Assembly (NCBI GenBank): GCA_052139695.1
Contig: JBKQWF010000135.1
Location: 1-64,000 of the forward strand
Source of the DNA: PLGF01 sp052139695
GTDB taxonomy: Bacteria > Verrucomicrobiota > Verrucomicrobiia > Limisphaerales > Palsa-1400
Direction: 5' to 3'
Length of the DNA stretch: 64,000 bases
Shown: positions 33,401-42,072 of the stretch, in pieces
Position numbering within the stretch: the first letter of the stretch is position 1
How the letters are laid out: each line of letters begins with the position of its first letter
Notes under the pieces: generated by a model
Seen by the model: the letters and a program-made list of their open reading frames with translations, nothing else
Database searches by the model: none
Told to the model about the DNA's origin: nothing
Position numbers and translations under genes: made by a program

Positions 33401-34762
33401 CCCCGCTCAGGAACCGTTTCAGTTTTAGGCTATTCCTATCGATTCCCCGGCACTTACCAGGGCGAAGTGGACTTCCTCAAGCAATGGTATCGCGACCGGC
33501 TCAATTTCATTGACACGAACCTTCTGGCCAAGCCGGTTTTTAGCTCCGTTGGCGGGCCGGTTTCATCCGGCCAGCCGCTCGCGATAAGCGGACCCGCCGG
33601 TGCGGTGATTTACTATTGCACAAATGGTTCCGATCCCCGCCTGCCGGGAGGAGCGGCCTCTCCCAAAGCGCTGATTTACCACTCCCCGATTACGCCGGAT
33701 AGCGGCACCGTGATCATGGCACGGTCCTACGATCCCAACTATCACAGCCTCACTGGGAGCAAAGGTCCGCCGCTTTCCAGTCCCTGGTCGGGCTTCACCA
33801 CCGCCAGCCTGGGCTTGGTGACCTCCCCTGCCCAGTTGGTGTACGGTGGCGCTGGCTCGGTCTATATCCAGAATTTCGATTCGCTTCCCAATCCCGGCAC
33901 CAACAGCGTCGATGCCGCCAACCCGGCGGCGATTAACGGTGTGACCTACTCGCTGGCCAATCCAATCGGCCTGGGCCTTCCGGTCCAAGGGCCGGGCGGG
34001 GTCGGCGGCTTGGGGCTCTCCAACACCATGCCCGGTTGGTTCGGTCTCGCCTCGCTTACCTCGAAGCTCGGAGCCAGTGAAGGCGACCAGAGCACTGGCG
34101 GGATCATCAGTTTTGGTTTGACTAACAGCCCCAGCGCCAGCGCCAACCGCGCGTTGGGCCTGCTGGCCACGAGCAGCACGGGACCAACGGCCTTTGGCCT
34201 CTGCCTCGTCAACGGCACGGGTTCGATCCTCAACCAGATGACCCTCAGTTTCACTGGCGAATTATGGCGTCAATCGGCCGTGGCCAAACAACTCTCCTTC
34301 GGCTATTTGATTGACTTAACCGGGACAAATGGTTTCCCGACAAACCTCACTGCCTCCCTGCCCGTCTTGGACGTGAGTTTTCCCACGGCGTCCGAGGACA
34401 AGATACCGGTGCCGGTGGACGGCACTGCGTCGGCAAGTCAGGTGTCTTTGAGCGTGACCGGCCAGGCAATTACCAACTGGCCGCCGGGCGCGGCCCTCTG
34501 GCTGGTCTGGTCCATGGCGGACACGAGCAGCAAAGGCCAAGGCCTGGCGATCGACAACCTGGCCTTCTCGGCTTCAGCATCGGGCCAGCCAGGGCTGGCC
34601 ATTCAGCAAACGGGCACAAACCTGATTCTATTCTGGCCGTCCGGGCAACTCCAGTCGTCCTCGAACGTTTCAGGGCCATTCTTGCCCGTGACGAACGTTG
34701 CCTCTCCCTTCACGAGCACACCGACCGGCGCCTGTCAGTTCTACCGGGTCGTGGAACCGTAG
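30452..34762 (+). CDS. giant secreted CotH-kinase protein with lamin-tail domain
   Basis: A 1436-aa exported protein with start MKCLVHAWVTFSRTLLS after a GTAAGG site. An N-terminal beta-sandwich region (about 40-260) is followed by a Big/Ig-like segment, then a lamin-tail domain near 370-470 (LQISEFMASNKNTLLDEDGD, SSDWIEIYNG, LAGWFLTT). Next is a chitobiase-like segment (PNAVIRYTVNGTVPTDASPV). The CotH domain spans about 600-1020 (GFHVRGSSTRYLPKQAWAVK, NGIYVLTEKVERGANRVDI, FGPIWDYDRAQGSTDGRDFN). CotH proteins are atypical secreted kinases that phosphorylate proteins in spore coats; in this context the target is unknown. A second chitobiase-like segment (VIYYCTNGSDPRLPGG) and a ~50-residue tail ending CQFYRVVEP close the protein. 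Convergent with the next gene, 17 nt apart. Confidence 0.85.
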   Translation: MKCLVHAWVTFSRTLLSIGFALLPGNRLCAQYVLPADAGSMVNGFQDGFSGSALGTNWVVCGASDFYVSGGALHVVTGGGSLSHLLYALPGYNHTVQEILARIRVLDFPSGGGYCGGLAVGVNPATCEGIDYAFRNGPSEGQSGNYLGFMDDFAGWGPGQEFGWQMYQWYWLRLHLEPNATSQGGANDVFAKAWAADGNTPEPPGWQLTWDYTPAINPSPCAGFAGIAVLSGAVAQFDVDYILIKAGGLPVIQVSPGTPASGGAAAPSFPAGESTVPALRTIEVHFNQPVTGVAASNLLINYVPATNVTAYAPWQYVFDFPEPALGIVHVSWAADANIRSLANQSNVVPGGGWSYTLNRLAPPPSLQISEFMASNKNTLLDEDGDSSDWIEIYNGTPSAVDLAGWFLTTEATNLTQWGFPDYVLASGDYLVVFASGKNRAAVTGELHTNFKLPSAGGFLALVDPQANLVSAFTYPPQQTDISYGVDPVLLNAVGYYTTPTPGNANDPVGNGFTAEPAFSQPGGTFLNPFSLRVSDRTPNAVIRYTVNGTVPTDASPVLAGPLAVTNSVQVRARAFAPGLLPGPMHSESYMQITKAVANITSDLPAVIIYNFGAGAVPIDSGDPEQFANFSFYEPVNGQTSLTNAPTLSSRGGFHVRGSSTRYLPKQAWAVKFWDELNNGTDCSPLELPPSADWVFYAPDSFEPVLIHNPLIYQLSNEIGRYAPRTRLMEVYISTSGGPVTPADYNGIYVLTEKVERGANRVDINKLQPDESIAPAVTGGYMLSINRLEPGEHGFNTAGLALLYADPGEADITTPERAPQSQYIKNYINTFGAALNAANYTDPVLGYAAYIDVDSCIDYHILNVVPFNVDAMVLSTYFYKPRQGKLFFGPIWDYDRAQGSTDGRDFNPFCWFDSNTTYGATFYFPWWQQMFTDMDFWQKWIDRYEDLRTGLLSTNHIYADIDALTAQVRREQPREAARWPGYTTPRSGTVSVLGYSYRFPGTYQGEVDFLKQWYRDRLNFIDTNLLAKPVFSSVGGPVSSGQPLAISGPAGAVIYYCTNGSDPRLPGGAASPKALIYHSPITPDSGTVIMARSYDPNYHSLTGSKGPPLSSPWSGFTTASLGLVTSPAQLVYGGAGSVYIQNFDSLPNPGTNSVDAANPAAINGVTYSLANPIGLGLPVQGPGGVGGLGLSNTMPGWFGLASLTSKLGASEGDQSTGGIISFGLTNSPSASANRALGLLATSSTGPTAFGLCLVNGTGSILNQMTLSFTGELWRQSAVAKQLSFGYLIDLTGTNGFPTNLTASLPVLDVSFPTASEDKIPVPVDGTASASQVSLSVTGQAITNWPPGAALWLVWSMADTSSKGQGLAIDNLAFSASASGQPGLAIQQTGTNLILFWPSGQLQSSSNVSGPFLPVTNVASPFTSTPTGACQFYRVVEP

Positions 34763-34779
34763 GCCGGGCAAGAGCGTGA

Positions 34780-36661
34780 TCACCGGCTGAGAGTCTGATA
34801 GAAGGTCCACCCATCATTCATCGGGAGAAACATCTCGAACTGGTTGCTGACCGCGATCGTGTTCGTGGAAATAGCCAACCAATCGATGAGATTGCTGGTG
34901 GCCAGTGTGGTAAAAGTCTGACCGTTGGCGCCCCAAAAGACCAAGTCAAACATTCCATTGGAGACGATGGACGCGCCCAAGCTGTTGGGCGTAACTGACC
35001 AATATTCAAAAGCGCCGATATCGGGCGCGGAACCGAATGGACGCGGGTAGCCGCGCTGATCGGTCGGCGGAAAGCTCGCGGGATCGGCATGATCAATCGC
35101 GATGCTGCCGGGCAGCAGCGGGATCGTCGGCGTCGGTCCGCCGTAATTGCCGAGCGTCCCCAAACCGGGGTCAACAACGCTGTTGAAACTAGTGGCATTG
35201 GTCAAAAACCCTGTCGCATCCGAATTGAGATTGAAGCCAGCGTCAACAATTGGCCCAAAAGCATTGGTCTGGCCAGGGGCGCAGGAAAGGATCGAATTCA
35301 AGAGGGTGAGAAGTCCCGGCCCGACAGCGATAGTGTTTCCTTCAACCACATCAGGTGAACCGGGTAAACCGGTTTCTCCGGTTCCCCCACCCCCAGCCTG
35401 CCCTCCTCCACCTGCTGTCGAAACGTTGCCGACGAAGGTGGCATTAGTCACGTAAGCAGAAGCGTTCGAAACGCAGATTGCCCCTCCTTTGGCGTTTCCT
35501 CCATTACCACCGTTGCCACCTGTAACATCATCAGCAGGGTCGCCTGGGGCGCCGTTGTTGCCAATTCCTGCTAGAATCGTGTTGCTCACGAACGTGCAGT
35601 TCACAATGTTGAGCGTTCCTCCGTCAAGAGAGGCACCTCCGCCAGCGGCTTGCCCGCCAGCCCCTCCGTTGCCGGCGGTGTAATCTGCAACCGAAACCCC
35701 AAAAACGCTGGTGCCAACGGCTCCGTCTCCCCCTAAGGCTAGATTACTTGAAAACGTCGTGCCAAGAAGCGAAACGCTGCCGGACACCGAGAGCAAACCG
35801 GCCCCGCGGGCATCGCCGCCCGGGCCGCCTGCACCGTCTTCACAACCCTCTCCGCCTGGACTCGCCGTGCAGTTGTTGGAGGCAAGAACTGAATCAATAA
35901 TTACGAGTGCGGATGAGTTATAAATTGCCCCGCCGTTCGCGTTCGCTCCAGGACCTCCAGGCCCACTAAACCAAGGAATACCCGGTCCAGAACACCCACC
36001 GTAGGAGCCGGGCCAGCCGCCAATCGTAGAGTTGGCATTGAAGAGGCAGTTTACTATCACCGCGTAATTGGCATTATAAATGGTGCCTCCATAACCACTC
36101 CCACCGCTACGCATTACGCCCCCTGGGACGGAGCGGTCGAGGTAGCCAGCCCCTCCTTGGGCCCAATTGGTGAGGAATGAGCAGTTAGTCACGAGCAGAA
36201 TGCCAGCGTTGAAGATCGCTCCGCCCTCTCCGGGATTTTGGCCCCCATCTTCACCTTCAGCACCGTTGTTCGTGAAGAGGCAACCGATAACCTGAACCAT
36301 CCCGGTACTGCAAATCGACCCGCCAAACCCTGAAGCAAGACCATCGGCCAAAACAAGATTGCTCAAAACGAAGGTCACCGATTGTGGAACAAATGAACAA
36401 TTGCACTGTCTTGTTGCCGCTGATTGTCACGCTCTGGTTGCTCGCGATGAGCATCGTGTTGGTCGCGACGGTGATGGTGCTTTCCAGGCCAATCGTACCA
36501 TTAAAGGCCAGGTTCACCGTGCCCCCTCCCGCCATGGCGGATTGCAAGGCAGCCTGAGTGGCGTTGGTGACAACGCCGGCCCCAAACAGCGGCAGCGCCG
36601 CGCAAATCGAAGAAACAACCAGAAGAGAACGAAATGCACTCTGTGCGAAAAACCTTCTCAT
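34780..36661 (-). pseudogene. frameshifted secreted beta-helix protein
   Basis: From ATG 36661 the frame has a signal peptide (MRRFFAQSAFRSLLVVSSIC) and VNLAFNGTIGLESTITVATN, but shifts near 36390. There ...KTVQLFIC continues out of frame, while another frame carries VPQSVTFVLSNLVLADG and stays open to 34780. Removing one base from the AAA at 36391-36393 joins them into a ~626-aa protein. The second part has G-G-A-I-x-N, N-C-x-F and G-G-x-G-G units of a Gly-rich parallel beta-helix. A closing region (IPLLPGSIAIDHADPASFPP, then DQRGYPRPFGSAPDIGAFEY) is typical of such surface proteins. A ~55-residue tail ends GWTFYQTLSR. Frameshift may be real decay or a sequencing error. Confidence 0.75.
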
Positions 36662-36986
36662 GCCCGCATCATCCACCGAAGCAGCTCCCTGTCAAGGCAA
36701 ATCGGCTGCGATTAAAAATGGCAGGCAACAACAATCGCTGAGGCGGCGCTGCCAGGCGCTGCCGCGCCGCCCATTCTTTTTTCTCGGCGAGGTGCATGAA
36801 ATCCGCTGGTGAGGGAAGAAATTTGGGCGGAGCGGCAGCTCCGCCCCACCAGAATTGAATAAGATGGGGCTGGCGCTTGCCCGTGCTATTTTCTTTCCAG
36901 GGCCTCCATTTTCCGTGATGCTCTGATCGGCAATTAATGATTAACTCGAGCTTCCAGGCAATAAATCCGGTGAAGCCGCACGGCAA
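36662..36986. other. intergenic region with dispersed repeat
   Basis: About 325 nt between divergent genes, with the repeat copy at 36741-36857. No gene recognised. Confidence 0.5.
36741..36857. repeat. dispersed intergenic repeat (GCCGCGCCGCCCATTC family), copy 2
   Basis: Matches 30258-30373 block for block: GCGCTGCCGCGCCGCCCATT, GCATGAAATCCGCTG, TGAGGGA, TTTGGGCGGAGC, GCAGCTCCGCC and GAATTG. Some GGGCGGCGCTGCGGC-type blocks also occur at 45786-45840. Confidence 0.75.
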
Positions 36987-39473
36987 ATGCAAAGGTCTCG
37001 TTCCAAGCGCTCGTCCTCGCCCAACCCATCGGCGAGAAATTCCAGAGCACCCATCTCCCCGGCGCGGCGCCGGCTTTTTCGTCTTGCGGCCATGGGGCTG
37101 GGGCCGCTGCTGTTCCTGTTGATTTTGGAGGCGGGATTGCGTTTGGCTGGGGTTGGCCATCCGATGTCCTTCTTTCTGCCCATGCGGATCGAGGGGAAGG
37201 GTTGCCTGATCGAAAACGACCGTTTTGGCTGGCGCTTCTTTGGCCCGGACATTGCGCGCACGCCGCTTCCGTTCGTCATCCCCAACGTCAAGCCGGCCAA
37301 TACGATCCGCATTTTTGTCTTCGGCGAGTCAGCCGCCTATGGCGATCCGCAGCCGGAATTCGGACTGAGCCGCGTTTTGGAGGCCTTGCTGGAGGGACGC
37401 TATCCCGACAAACAGTTTGAAGTGGTCAATACGGCTATGACCGCCATCAATTCCCACGTCATCCTCCCCATTGCCCGGGATTGCGCCCGGGAAGACGGCG
37501 ATTTCTGGGTCATCTACATGGGCAACAACGAGGTCGTGGGGCCTTATGGCTCCGGCACGGTATTCGGCGCGCAAGCCGCCAGCCTTTCCCTGGTCCGGGC
37601 CGGTGTGGCTTTCAAGGCCACGCGGGTCGGACAGGCCTTGGGAAGCCTGATTCGCGCGGCGCACAAACGTCCGGCCAACGAGAGCGAGTGGGGTGGGATG
37701 ACGATGTTCCTGGGCAACCGCGTCCGCCAGGACGACCCGCGTATGGCCACGGTTTATGGTAGCTTTGCCGAGAACCTAGAAGATATTATTGACATTGGCC
37801 GCCGTTCCGGCGCGAAAGTTCTCGTCAGCACCGTGGCCCGCAATCTCAAGGACTGCGGCCCTTTCGCTTCGGAACATCGTCCCGGCTTGCCGGGGGGAGA
37901 ATTGTCACAATGGGACAACTTCTACCAGGCGGGAGTCCGCGCGCAAGAGGCGGGGCGCGCGGCGGAGGCGATGGACTCCTTCCGGCAGGCCGTGAAAGTG
38001 GATGACTCCTATGCCGAAGCCCACTTTCGCTGGGGCCAATGTGCGTTGGCGCTGGGCCAGGACGCCGAGGCGGCGCGCCAGTTCGCGCTGGCTTGTGACC
38101 AGGATGCGCTCCGGTTCCGCGCGGACAGCCGCATTAACGAAATCATCCGGCGCGCCGCGTCCAATCGCGAGCAGCAAGGCGTGCAATTGGTCGATTCCGA
38201 GGCGGACGTGGCCCGGCAAAGTCCGCATGGTTTGCCCGGCAGGGAATTTCTTTATGAGCATGTCCACTTGAACTTTGAAGGCAATTACCTTGTGGCGCGA
38301 GGCCTCGCGGAACAAATCGGGCGTTCGTTGACCGCCAGCGCCGACCATCCCTGGCCCACGGCGGACGATTGCGCCCGCCGCCTGGGATGGAACGATTTCA
38401 CCCGCCACGAGGCGGAGACAAAAATTCTGAGCCGCCTGAGCGATTCCCCTTTTAAAGAACAAGCCGGCAACCGGCAACAGTCCGAGCTTCTGCTCCAGCA
38501 AATCCAACGGCTGCAACCGGCGATTCGTCCCGAGGCCCTGCGCGCGGAAGAAGCCCGCACCAAAGCGGCGGCCGACGCCGTGCCCGGCGACTGGATTCTT
38601 CAGGAGAACCTGGCGCATCTTCAGCAGCAAACCGGGGACGCCGCCGGCGCGATCGAATCATTGCGGCGTCTGACGCGTTTGCTGCCGCAAAGCCCGGACG
38701 CCTGGAACGATTTGGGCATGGCCCTCGATGCGGCGAAGCAAGACAATGAGGCCATTTCGACTTATCGGCAGGCCATGCGGCTCGGCCCTGAATCGGTTTT
38801 GAGCGGGAACAGTCTGGCCGAGTTGTATGCGCGCGAAGGACACCGTGAAGAAGCCGCGCGCGAGTTCCAGCAGGTGTTGCGGCAAAAACCTTACTGGGGG
38901 CCGGCCCACTTGGGCTTAGGAAAAGTCCTTGAGGCCATGGGCAAAACCGCGGAAGCAAAGGAACAGTTCCAGGAAGCGCTCAAGAACCGCGGCGGGAGCC
39001 CGAAGTTCCTCAACACGCTGGCAGAATTTTCGTTTTCCAAAGGGTGGTACGATGCCGCCGTGACCAATTTCACGGAGTCCTTGCGGTTTAATCCCTCCGA
39101 CCCCGGCACCCACTTCAATCTCGGCCTGGCTCTGGTCAAGCTCGAAAGGCATGCGGAAGCCAGGACTCATTTCACGGAAGCAGTCCGTTTGCAACCCAGT
39201 TTTGCCCAGGCCCATTTTTTCCTCGGTATGGAACTGGGCAAAAGCGGCGACGCGCCGGGCGCGGCGGAGCAGTTTGCGGAGGCAGTGCGTCTCAAGCCGG
39301 CATCAATCGAGGCGCGGCTGAATCTGGGGATCGCGCTCTTCAATCAGCATCTCAATCAACCGGCCTTGGAACAATTCAACGAAGTGCTGCGCCGCGACTC
39401 CAAGAACCCGGTCGCCCTGAAATACGCCAAAATCCTTGACGCCTCCTCTCCCGGCGCGCCGCAGGATCAGTGA
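36987..39473 (+). CDS. membrane-anchored SGNH-hydrolase-like protein with TPR array
   Basis: An 828-aa protein. A basic N-terminal stretch (about 1-35) precedes one membrane helix (AAMGLGPLLFLLILEAGLRL). An SGNH-like domain follows, with block I FVFGESAAYGDP (G-E-S instead of G-D-S), block III-like IYMGNNEVVGPYG (G-N-N-E) and a block V-like EHVHLNFEGNYLVA. From about residue 305 come TPR units (AEAHFRWGQCALALGQDAEA, AWNDLGMALDAAKQDNEAIS, THFNLGLALVKLERHAEARTH), interrupted by SGNH block V. SGNH enzymes deacylate or modify glycans or lipids; here the catalytic Ser and His can be placed, with Asp replaced or uncertain. Periplasm-facing location inferred. The substrate is unknown. Confidence 0.8.
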   Translation: MQRSRSKRSSSPNPSARNSRAPISPARRRLFRLAAMGLGPLLFLLILEAGLRLAGVGHPMSFFLPMRIEGKGCLIENDRFGWRFFGPDIARTPLPFVIPNVKPANTIRIFVFGESAAYGDPQPEFGLSRVLEALLEGRYPDKQFEVVNTAMTAINSHVILPIARDCAREDGDFWVIYMGNNEVVGPYGSGTVFGAQAASLSLVRAGVAFKATRVGQALGSLIRAAHKRPANESEWGGMTMFLGNRVRQDDPRMATVYGSFAENLEDIIDIGRRSGAKVLVSTVARNLKDCGPFASEHRPGLPGGELSQWDNFYQAGVRAQEAGRAAEAMDSFRQAVKVDDSYAEAHFRWGQCALALGQDAEAARQFALACDQDALRFRADSRINEIIRRAASNREQQGVQLVDSEADVARQSPHGLPGREFLYEHVHLNFEGNYLVARGLAEQIGRSLTASADHPWPTADDCARRLGWNDFTRHEAETKILSRLSDSPFKEQAGNRQQSELLLQQIQRLQPAIRPEALRAEEARTKAAADAVPGDWILQENLAHLQQQTGDAAGAIESLRRLTRLLPQSPDAWNDLGMALDAAKQDNEAISTYRQAMRLGPESVLSGNSLAELYAREGHREEAAREFQQVLRQKPYWGPAHLGLGKVLEAMGKTAEAKEQFQEALKNRGGSPKFLNTLAEFSFSKGWYDAAVTNFTESLRFNPSDPGTHFNLGLALVKLERHAEARTHFTEAVRLQPSFAQAHFFLGMELGKSGDAPGAAEQFAEAVRLKPASIEARLNLGIALFNQHLNQPALEQFNEVLRRDSKNPVALKYAKILDASSPGAPQDQ

Positions 39474-39553
39474 AGGCAGGGCGTGCCACTCCGGCGGGCC
39501 GCGGAGTGCCCGCCCTACCGTAAAGTTGACTGGCAGTTTTAATCGCCGCCCGC
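39470..39553. repeat. dispersed palindromic intergenic repeat (GAAGGTAGGGCGCG family), copy 3
   Basis: GAAGGCAGGGCGTGCCACTC, CGGCGGGCCGCGGAGTGCCC and GCCCTACCG are followed by GGCAGTTTTAATCGC, the same closing block as copy 2. It overlaps the last codons of the SGNH/TPR gene. Confidence 0.55.
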
Positions 39554-39602
39554 TGTCAAAAGGAGCGTTGCAACAGGGGCGCCGAGGAGAGACCCTCATT
39601 CA

Positions 39603-40673
39603 ATGCGCTATCGCACATTGCTTCTGGTTGCTTTTGCCGCCGCCCATTCGCTCTTGAGTCAAGCCGCTCCCAAACCGCTGGTAGGTGTCTATTACTTCGA
39701 TGGGTGGGCGGATCGCACGGCGGCCAACTTCCACATTAAGACAATGCCGGCCGATTATCCGCGGCGCGAGCCCTTGAGCGGTTGGTACGACGACACCGCG
39801 GAAGCCGTGCGTCGGCAGGTGGCGGACGCCCGGTCCGCCGGGATTGATTTCTTCCTGTTCGATTGGTACGACACCGAAAGGGTTGCAGGGGACGTAACTG
39901 ACAAAACTCTGAACACGGCCCTGGCGTTGTTTAAAGCAGATCAGGCAACGGGCGGGTTGAATTACGCCCTGCTCTACGTGAATGACGGCCCATTCGGCGT
40001 TCCGCGAACTAACTGGGACGCCGCGTGCCAGAAATGGGTCAAGGAATTCCTGACCGACCCCAATTACCAACGAATTGACAACCGGCCGCTCTTCGTTGTT
40101 TACAACCCGCGGGAGATGGAACGTCTCTGGGGCGGGCCGCAGTCCGTCGCCGGCGCGCTGGCCCATTTGCGTCAGACCGCCAGGAACGCCGGGTTACCGG
40201 GCCTTTACTTGATGACTTGCGCCTTGCCGGGTCCCACGAACGGTTGGAATGACTTGGGCAGCCTCGCCCAGGAAGGCTATGACGCGTTCACAGGCTACAA
40301 CTACATCGGCCTCGCCGGAACCCAGAAGGGATCAAACTCGTACGAGAAGCTTGTCAAAGGCAGTGTGCAAATATGGGACGCCTTTGCCGCCGATGGCCGT
40401 CGTCCCTACGTGCCGGTCGTCACCTCGGGCTGGGACTCGCGGCCCTGGGCCGAGACGGACTTCTGGTATGAGCGCACTCCGGCGGAGTTCGAGGACTTTG
40501 TCAATTTGGCCATTAAATGGTGCGGAGATCACCCGAAGATGCGCGTCACGAAAGAACGTCCGTTCATTCTCATAGAAGCATGGAATGAGCTGGGTGAAGG
40601 CAGCTACATCATGCCGACCAAAGGAGATGACGGCGCTTACCTGAAGGCCTTGAGTCACGCGCTGCAACACTGA
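39603..40673 (+). CDS. exported glycoside hydrolase family 99-like (WbsX-type) protein
   Basis: A 356-aa protein with a signal peptide (MRYRTLLLVAFAAAHSLLSQ, cleavage near QAAPKP). The body fits the GH99-like/WbsX TIM barrel: VGVYYFDGWAD, RRQVADARSAGIDFFLFDWY, FTGYNYIG, VVTSGWDSRPWAE and ILIEAWNELGEGSYIMPT, the last holding likely catalytic acids. The family is built around endo-alpha-mannosidase-like hydrolases and cell-surface polysaccharide proteins. Exported here, so a polysaccharide-cleaving role is plausible; the substrate is not predictable. Confidence 0.85.
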   Translation: MRYRTLLLVAFAAAHSLLSQAAPKPLVGVYYFDGWADRTAANFHIKTMPADYPRREPLSGWYDDTAEAVRRQVADARSAGIDFFLFDWYDTERVAGDVTDKTLNTALALFKADQATGGLNYALLYVNDGPFGVPRTNWDAACQKWVKEFLTDPNYQRIDNRPLFVVYNPREMERLWGGPQSVAGALAHLRQTARNAGLPGLYLMTCALPGPTNGWNDLGSLAQEGYDAFTGYNYIGLAGTQKGSNSYEKLVKGSVQIWDAFAADGRRPYVPVVTSGWDSRPWAETDFWYERTPAEFEDFVNLAIKWCGDHPKMRVTKERPFILIEAWNELGEGSYIMPTKGDDGAYLKALSHALQH

Positions 40674-40701
40674 TCTTATTTCTCTTGGCGCCGCCGTCTC
40701 C

Positions 40702-42039
40702 TCAGACCGAGCAAGGCGCGAGGATGGCCGTGCTCATGCCGTGGATGATTTTCTTGTCCGCCGGGCAGATGGTGGCCAGGATGCCGCCGAGGCTGGCCCG
40801 CGCGGCGTCGCCGGCGCCGGAGACAAAGTAATAGGGACAGAGCCGGACCCGGCCGGGCATTGGCACCACTTGCTCTTTCTCGAAATCGAACCACTGGGCC
40901 TGTTCGAGCGACGGTTTGTGGTAGCGTTGCAGGACGCAGGGCGATTGCGGAAAGGAACGGATGGCGTCCTCCACCGCGACCGACCAATCGGCCGTCGAAA
41001 GATCGCTCCCCAGGAAGACGCCGCGCGCTCCCCAGGCCTTATCGGAAAAGCCCGACACCTTCAGAATCAAGTCGCGTTCGCGCTGGGAGAGGTCCTTGAG
41101 TTGGCGCCAATCTGTCAAGTTTAATTCGGGGATGGCGGAGTGCGGCGGAAGGGGCGCGGGGTCCACGATCCAGGTGTACGGGACCAGGCGGCGCAAGCGC
41201 TCAAAGAAGCCTTCGCCCAGTTCCTGCCGCCAAAAAGCGCGCAGGTGGCGGTTCCACAGCAGGCCAAAAAGCATTTTCTCCTCAAAAATCGGCTTGGGCG
41301 GAGCTGTCAATTCCATTTCCTTCGCGCGGGCCATTTCCAGGATGGCGGGAGCGCTGGGAACGTTGGGCAAATCGAACAGTTCAAAAAACCGATAAACCCC
41401 CTCCCCGCGCTGGAAGCCGGCAAATTGGCTGTCCCGCACTTGGAATCTTTCCCCAAGCTGGCCGGCCAGCCAGTCCATTTCCGGACGGTAAGTCTGCGCC
41501 TCGTCGGATATGACAATGTTGACCGTGGGCGCGCCATTAAACATGCCCGCAAAGCCCCGCAACATCCCATCGGCGCCGCCAATGACCGGCGCGGCCTCTT
41601 GCGGCAAGGCGGCGTAGGTCTGGTTCAGCCAGGCGGTCAGGCCGATGCCGCCCGGCACGCTGTCCAGTTCCGTGATGCGCGGGCCTTCAGCAGTCAATAG
41701 AATATCCGGGCGAAGGACCCTCGGCAGATCGCTCCGGAACGCGGCATCCCGTTGCGTTTCAAGCAACGCGGCCGGCTTGCCCAGGTCCAGCCATTGCGCG
41801 ACCCACGGCGGCTGTTTTCCGGCCACGCTCTGGCGATAAAGCAGGTTGACGGCCCGATTGAATTGCAGGAGCACACGGCCCAAACCTTCCAATTCCTTGG
41901 CCAATTCGGCGCTCAGCCGGAAGGGCGTCGGAGAGACCCTCCATTCCTGCCCGCGAAACAATCCTTCTTGCGGCAGGCGGGAGCGAACAAAACGGGCCTG
42001 GGAAGCGGCCGTTTCCGGGGAGGCGGATGAGTCAATCAT
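40702..42039 (-). CDS. ATP-grasp-like protein, function unknown
   Basis: A 445-aa cytoplasmic protein starting at ATG 42039 (MIDSSASPETAASQARFVRS); an upstream TTG would add ten residues. RPDILLTAEGPRITELDSVP and GGIGLTAW in the middle, with LKVSGFSDKAWGARGVFLGS, SPCVLQRYHKPS and RVRLCPYYFVSG near the C-terminus, look like the nucleotide-binding parts of ATP-grasp or glutathionylspermidine-synthase-like ligases. The exact family could not be fixed. Peptide-bond or amide-ligase activity is an inference. Convergent with the GH99-like gene; ~34 nt downstream of proA on the same strand. Confidence 0.55.
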   Translation of the reverse strand: MIDSSASPETAASQARFVRSRLPQEGLFRGQEWRVSPTPFRLSAELAKELEGLGRVLLQFNRAVNLLYRQSVAGKQPPWVAQWLDLGKPAALLETQRDAAFRSDLPRVLRPDILLTAEGPRITELDSVPGGIGLTAWLNQTYAALPQEAAPVIGGADGMLRGFAGMFNGAPTVNIVISDEAQTYRPEMDWLAGQLGERFQVRDSQFAGFQRGEGVYRFFELFDLPNVPSAPAILEMARAKEMELTAPPKPIFEEKMLFGLLWNRHLRAFWRQELGEGFFERLRRLVPYTWIVDPAPLPPHSAIPELNLTDWRQLKDLSQRERDLILKVSGFSDKAWGARGVFLGSDLSTADWSVAVEDAIRSFPQSPCVLQRYHKPSLEQAQWFDFEKEQVVPMPGRVRLCPYYFVSGAGDAARASLGGILATICPADKKIIHGMSTAILAPCSV

Positions 42040-42072
42040 AGTAATTTGCGCCAGAGCAGTGCGGATCAATCC

